Shown piece by piece: positions 6,191-9,157 of a stretch of 9,157 bases of DNA. The notes beneath the pieces were generated by a model. The model was not told the DNA's origin. It was given only the letters and a program-made list of their open reading frames with translations, and did not search any database. Position 1 is the first letter of the stretch, and each line of letters opens with the position of its first letter. This stretch comes from JAAYZK01 sp964535025 (GTDB lineage: Bacteria; Planctomycetota; Phycisphaerae; SM23-33; FEN-1343), in NCBI GenBank assembly GCA_964535025.1, contig CAZHRW010000042.1, positions 1 to 9,157 of the forward strand, read 5' to 3'. Made by a program: the position numbers and the translations under genes.

Positions 6191-6211
6191 AAACACCCAA
6201 ACTTGGGGTTT
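6191..6211 (+). terminator. Weak hairpin after lyase copy A
   Basis: AAAC-A-CCCAA and TTGGG-GTTT pair with one bulged A and a very short loop, 10 bases after the TAG of the copy A fragment. The sequence that follows is TCGCACCC, not a T-run, so intrinsic termination would be inefficient. It may instead be a repeat remnant. Confidence 0.22.
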
Positions 6212-6221
6212 CGCACCCGCC

Positions 6222-6256
6222 AAAAAACAGGGACAGGTTTTCTAAAAAGGCGAGGT
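6222..6256. repeat. Possible RAYT-type repeat fragment
   Basis: The core reads AAAACAGGGACAGGTTTT, in which AAAAC and GTTTT are inverted around AGGGACAG, followed by CTAAAAAGGCGAGGT. A/T-rich sequence around GGGACAGG recalls repeats left by REP-associated transposases (general knowledge, not checked). It is in the intergenic region just after the broken lyase, while the other such repeat (2461-2496) sits at the break itself. Confidence 0.35.
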
Positions 6257-6259
6257 ATC

Positions 6260-6285
6260 TCGGTATTGCAATGCTGAAATACCGA
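6260..6285. repeat. Perfect 8-bp inverted repeat
   Basis: TCGGTATT and AATACCGA are exact reverse complements separated by ten bases. It lies about 95 bases before the -35 of the copy B promoter. It could be an operator for a dimeric regulator or the hairpin of the adjoining repeat fragment; the sequence does not decide between these. Confidence 0.4.
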
Positions 6286-6378
6286 ATCCTTGTCAGAACT
6301 GAACTTAGCTCCCGCAAGGTGCCCCGACAGACGGCATCTCGGACGTTCATCAAATGAGCGCTCCCAGAGGCTCGGGCC

Positions 6379-6407
6379 TTCACGTATCGCGCTAAGTATG
6401 TTAAAAT
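6379..6407 (+). promoter_or_regulatory. Sigma70-like promoter for lyase copy B
   Basis: TTCACG (four of six) and TAAAAT (five of six) are 17 bases apart. Transcription would start near 6414, giving a leader of about 35 bases that contains ACGGAGG, with GGAGG five bases before the ATG at 6449. Its distance to the gene is similar to that in copy A. Confidence 0.42.
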
Positions 6408-6448
6408 ACAGTTTGATGGCTGCACTCCAGGGGGTAACGGAGGCGACA

Positions 6449-9157
6449 ATGCGATACCTGGCGTGGACGATGAGCACCGCGATGTTCCTCGCGGCGGTGG
6501 CGGCTCCCCAGGCCCACGCGGTGGTGGCGACGCAGCCGCCGCTGGGCACCTTCCAGATGCGCCCGGACCTGGTCGGCGAGCACCCCCGGCTGTTCTTCAC
6601 GGCGGCCGACATCCCCACACTGCGGCAGCGGGCGGCCGGGGAGGCGAAGTTTTTCGTCGACAAGGCCTATAACAGCTACCGCGGTTACCTCGGCAGAACG
6701 ATGCCCAATCCGCCGGACGGCTGGCTGCAGTACCTCTACGGCGACTGGGCCCTGGTGACCTTCGACATGCTCGCCATCACCCGCGACAACCAGTCGGCCC
6801 GCGATACCGCCAAGGACTGGGCCCTGTCGCTCGCCGCCAACCGCTGGTGGATCCAGGACGACCTGGCCCCCATGGACGCCCTGTCGGGCCTGTCGATGAC
6901 CTACGACGTCCTCTACGACGAGTTCACCGAGGCCGAGCGCGCCCAGCTCCGCGACGCGATCTGGGACGGGATGACCTACATCGCCGATCGCACCTTCGTC
7001 GGCCAGTACTGGACGCACGACTACCAGAACAACCACGCCCACAACCGCATCAACGCCCTGGCCATGGCCGCCTTCGCCATCTACGGCGACGACGCGGCCT
7101 ACGACGTCCAGCCCTACGCCGACCTGGCCATCCAGCAGGTCTGGAACGTCCTGGACTGGGCGTCCGACGACGGCAGCCAGCACGAGGGGCCGGGCTACTG
7201 GACCTTCGGCCACCACTGGGTCGTCCGCATGGTCCACCTGGCCGAGCACGTCACCGGCGAGGATCTGGCCCGCCAGTCCCCCCACATGACCAACGCCCAC
7301 CTGTTCCGCCTCTACATGACCGCCCCCGGCTGGGACGACACGTTCAACATCGGCGACGCCGGCGGCGGGGCGTGGGAAAACGTCACCGGCATCGTCAAGG
7401 GCATCGCCGACGCGCAAGACCCCTACGGCATGACCGTCCTGCAGGCGTTCATGGACCACGACCCCGACCGCTTCTACCAGCACACGATCTGGGGCCTGCT
7501 GTGGTACGATGGCACCGTCGAACCCCGACCGCTGGACGAACTGCCCCTCGGCCGCTTCTGGCCGGACCTCGAAATGGTCTCCGTCCGCTCCGGCTGGGAC
7601 GACGACGCCGTGGGTTTCGTCTTCAAGTGCGGCCCGGTCGGCGGCCACAAGATGCAGCAGCTGCGTGGCAACGACTACATCAACGTCGCCCACGACCACG
7701 CCGATCAGAACCACTTCCTGCTCTACGCCTTCGGCGAGATGCTGGCCACCGATGACGGCTACCCCGATCAGAACTGGACCGCCAGCCACAACACCATCAT
7801 CATCGACGGCCAGGGCCAGCCCCGCGAAGGCAGCACCTGGCAGCAGCCGTTCGATTACAGCCTGAGCGGCACGATGCTCGATGCGTTCCTTGCCGGCAAC
7901 ACCTTCTTCGCCACCGGCGACGCCAGCCGCCTCTACGAGGAGGCCAACCGATTCCACCGCCACGCCGCCTTCGTCGACGGGCGCTACGTGGTGCTGCTGG
8001 ACGACCTGCTCGGGCACAGTTGGACCGACCACGACTACCAGTGGCGGATCCACAACGACGGCACCTGGACCACCGAGGGGCCCAACCACTACCGCGTCAG
8101 CGAGACCGGCCCGTGGCTGGACATCTTCTTCCTCAACGACGGCGTGATGACCAGCGAGTTCTTCCCCGCCAACGCCTTCGCCGATGAAGGCCTGGCGATG
8201 ACCCAGACGTCCCGCAACGCCGAATACATCTCGGTGCTCGTGCCCCGCAAGGCCGGCATGGACCCGCTGACGCCCCAACGGATCAGCGCCGCCAACGCCA
8301 CCGCCATCCAAGTCGACGGGGACGGGGGCACCGATTACATCTTCCTGGCCGATTCCCTGGACGGCCCCGGCACGCCCGCCTTCTTCGCCACCGACGTGAT
8401 CGTCGGCCGGGGCGTCGCCGCGATCGCCTGCACCGCCGGCGACCGGCTCGAGACCCTGATGCTCGTCCGCGGCAACCAGTTGAGCTACGACAACACGACG
8501 ATCGTCCAGACCTCGGCCGACGTCAACGTCGCCCGCCGCATCGACGGTCCGGCCGTCATCGTCGAGATCGCACCGCCCTACAAGACCGCCGCGCCGGGCA
8601 ACGTGGACCTGACCCTGGGCGGCCTGCACCCGGGCAACGAGTACGCCCTCACCCTCGACGGCGTGCCGGGCGGGACGGTCATCCCCGACGAGGCCGGCAC
8701 GACGACCCTCACCGTCGACGTGTTCGACCAGCGGAGCATCCGCCTGGAAACCGTCACCCTCGTCGCCGACGCCGGACCGGATCAGATCGTGATCGACAGC
8801 GACGCCGACGGCATGGAACTGGTCACGCTCGACGGCTCGGGATCGTTCGCCCTGGACGGCACGATTACCGACTACCTGTGGTCGCTCAATGGAACTCCCC
8901 TGACCATGGGCGAAACCGCCCTCGCCCCCCTGCCGCTCGGCGAGCACCTCATCACACTGCAGGTCAGGGACTCGGTCGGCGGCAATGAAACCGACGACGT
9001 CCTCATCACCGTCCGGGACGGCTCGGCGACCCCCGGCGACGCCGACGGCGACGGCGACGTCGACCTCGACGACTTCGCCATCCTCAAGACCAACTTCGGC
9101 CGCACCGGCGATGCGACCTGGGCCGACGGCGACTTCGACGGCGACCAGGACGTCGAC
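6449..9157 (+). CDS. Secreted heparinase II/III-like polysaccharide lyase with PKD-like and dockerin-type domains (copy B, 3' end outside window)
   Basis: 903 codons are open from ATG 6449 to the window edge, with no stop. GGAGG lies five bases before the ATG. The signal peptide is MRYLAWTMSTAMFLAAVAAP-QAHA, cut near A24. Residues about 25-340 form the alpha/alpha-toroid domain with QNNHAHNR (N195, H196) and HEGPGYW (Y250). Residues about 390-560 hold the heparinase II/III-like beta domain: HDHADQNHF (H415, H417), DDGY (D435/D436) and SHNTIIIDG (H447). By analogy with Pedobacter HepII and PL17 lyases, the Asn/His/Tyr set would catalyse beta-elimination, and H417, an Asp and H447 could bind a structural metal. 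Residues about 770-855 are PKD-like (ADAGPDQIV, DYLWSLNG). From residue 863 GDADGDGDVDLDDFAILKTN is a dockerin-type calcium loop, with a second loop (DFDGDQDVD) cut by the edge. The substrate is not visible; an acidic polysaccharide is likely. Confidence 0.88.
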   Translation, partial: MRYLAWTMSTAMFLAAVAAPQAHAVVATQPPLGTFQMRPDLVGEHPRLFFTAADIPTLRQRAAGEAKFFVDKAYNSYRGYLGRTMPNPPDGWLQYLYGDWALVTFDMLAITRDNQSARDTAKDWALSLAANRWWIQDDLAPMDALSGLSMTYDVLYDEFTEAERAQLRDAIWDGMTYIADRTFVGQYWTHDYQNNHAHNRINALAMAAFAIYGDDAAYDVQPYADLAIQQVWNVLDWASDDGSQHEGPGYWTFGHHWVVRMVHLAEHVTGEDLARQSPHMTNAHLFRLYMTAPGWDDTFNIGDAGGGAWENVTGIVKGIADAQDPYGMTVLQAFMDHDPDRFYQHTIWGLLWYDGTVEPRPLDELPLGRFWPDLEMVSVRSGWDDDAVGFVFKCGPVGGHKMQQLRGNDYINVAHDHADQNHFLLYAFGEMLATDDGYPDQNWTASHNTIIIDGQGQPREGSTWQQPFDYSLSGTMLDAFLAGNTFFATGDASRLYEEANRFHRHAAFVDGRYVVLLDDLLGHSWTDHDYQWRIHNDGTWTTEGPNHYRVSETGPWLDIFFLNDGVMTSEFFPANAFADEGLAMTQTSRNAEYISVLVPRKAGMDPLTPQRISAANATAIQVDGDGGTDYIFLADSLDGPGTPAFFATDVIVGRGVAAIACTAGDRLETLMLVRGNQLSYDNTTIVQTSADVNVARRIDGPAVIVEIAPPYKTAAPGNVDLTLGGLHPGNEYALTLDGVPGGTVIPDEAGTTTLTVDVFDQRSIRLETVTLVADAGPDQIVIDSDADGMELVTLDGSGSFALDGTITDYLWSLNGTPLTMGETALAPLPLGEHLITLQVRDSVGGNETDDVLITVRDGSATPGDADGDGDVDLDDFAILKTNFGRTGDATWADGDFDGDQDVD

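Noticed and set aside
5218..6663. N-terminal extension of the transglutaminase-like frame up to 6663 on the minus strand
   Set aside because: It would be antisense to the 3' lyase fragment and the start of copy B. The protein-like sequence begins only near the membrane helix.
6401..8947. An 848-codon open frame on the minus strand, rich in Val, Gly and Asp
   Set aside because: It is the antisense shadow of the intact lyase. The plus strand gives a signal peptide, catalytic motifs, a PKD-like domain and a dockerin-type repeat, while the antisense product is low in complexity.

Overview
The window looks like accessory DNA of a high-GC, Gram-negative-type bacterium, most likely a planctomycete (Phycisphaerae-like). 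That placement is inference. It rests on secreted heparinase II/III-like polysaccharide lyases, one carrying PKD-like and dockerin-type domains, and on a short signal-peptide-bearing RHS-core protein of a style I associate with planctomycetes. No rRNA, tRNA, CRISPR array or complete transposase gene was seen.

Layout. Positions 1-1290 are lower in GC by eye. They hold a small two-helix membrane protein (minus, 121-324), an apparently empty stretch (325-774), and a chain of three overlapping small minus-strand ORFs (1290 down to 775), the first of which looks leaderless. Positions 1291-1436 form a divergent promoter region. From 1437 on the plus strand lies copy A of a heparinase II/III-like gene, but it is broken. 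Its 5' part (1437-2471) stops after the alpha-helical domain and its 3' part resumes near 5353. About 155 codons that encode the catalytic beta-domain core are missing. In their place are about 2.9 kb with three minus-strand genes: a membrane-anchored transglutaminase-like/TPR protein, a secreted mini-RHS protein with a variable C-terminal domain, and a membrane-anchored protein with a BamE-like motif. A 36-nt REP/RAYT-like palindrome lies at the left junction. After a repeat-rich intergenic region (6181-6448), copy B begins at 6449 with a clear promoter and ribosome binding site. It is intact and runs off the right edge (903 codons seen). It has a signal peptide, alpha/alpha-toroid domain, heparinase II/III beta domain with its His/Asp/Asn motifs, a PKD-like domain and a dockerin-type repeat.

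How the parts fit. A and B are tandem paralogues for acidic-polysaccharide breakdown outside the cytoplasm. B is the only one that can work as a lyase. The inserted trio reads as one operon whose products all face the membrane or cell exterior. It may be a polymorphic-toxin-like or surface-protein cassette. The main caution is that the A/insert junctions could be an assembly artefact, so reads crossing about 2460 and about 5345 would decide whether the disruption is real.
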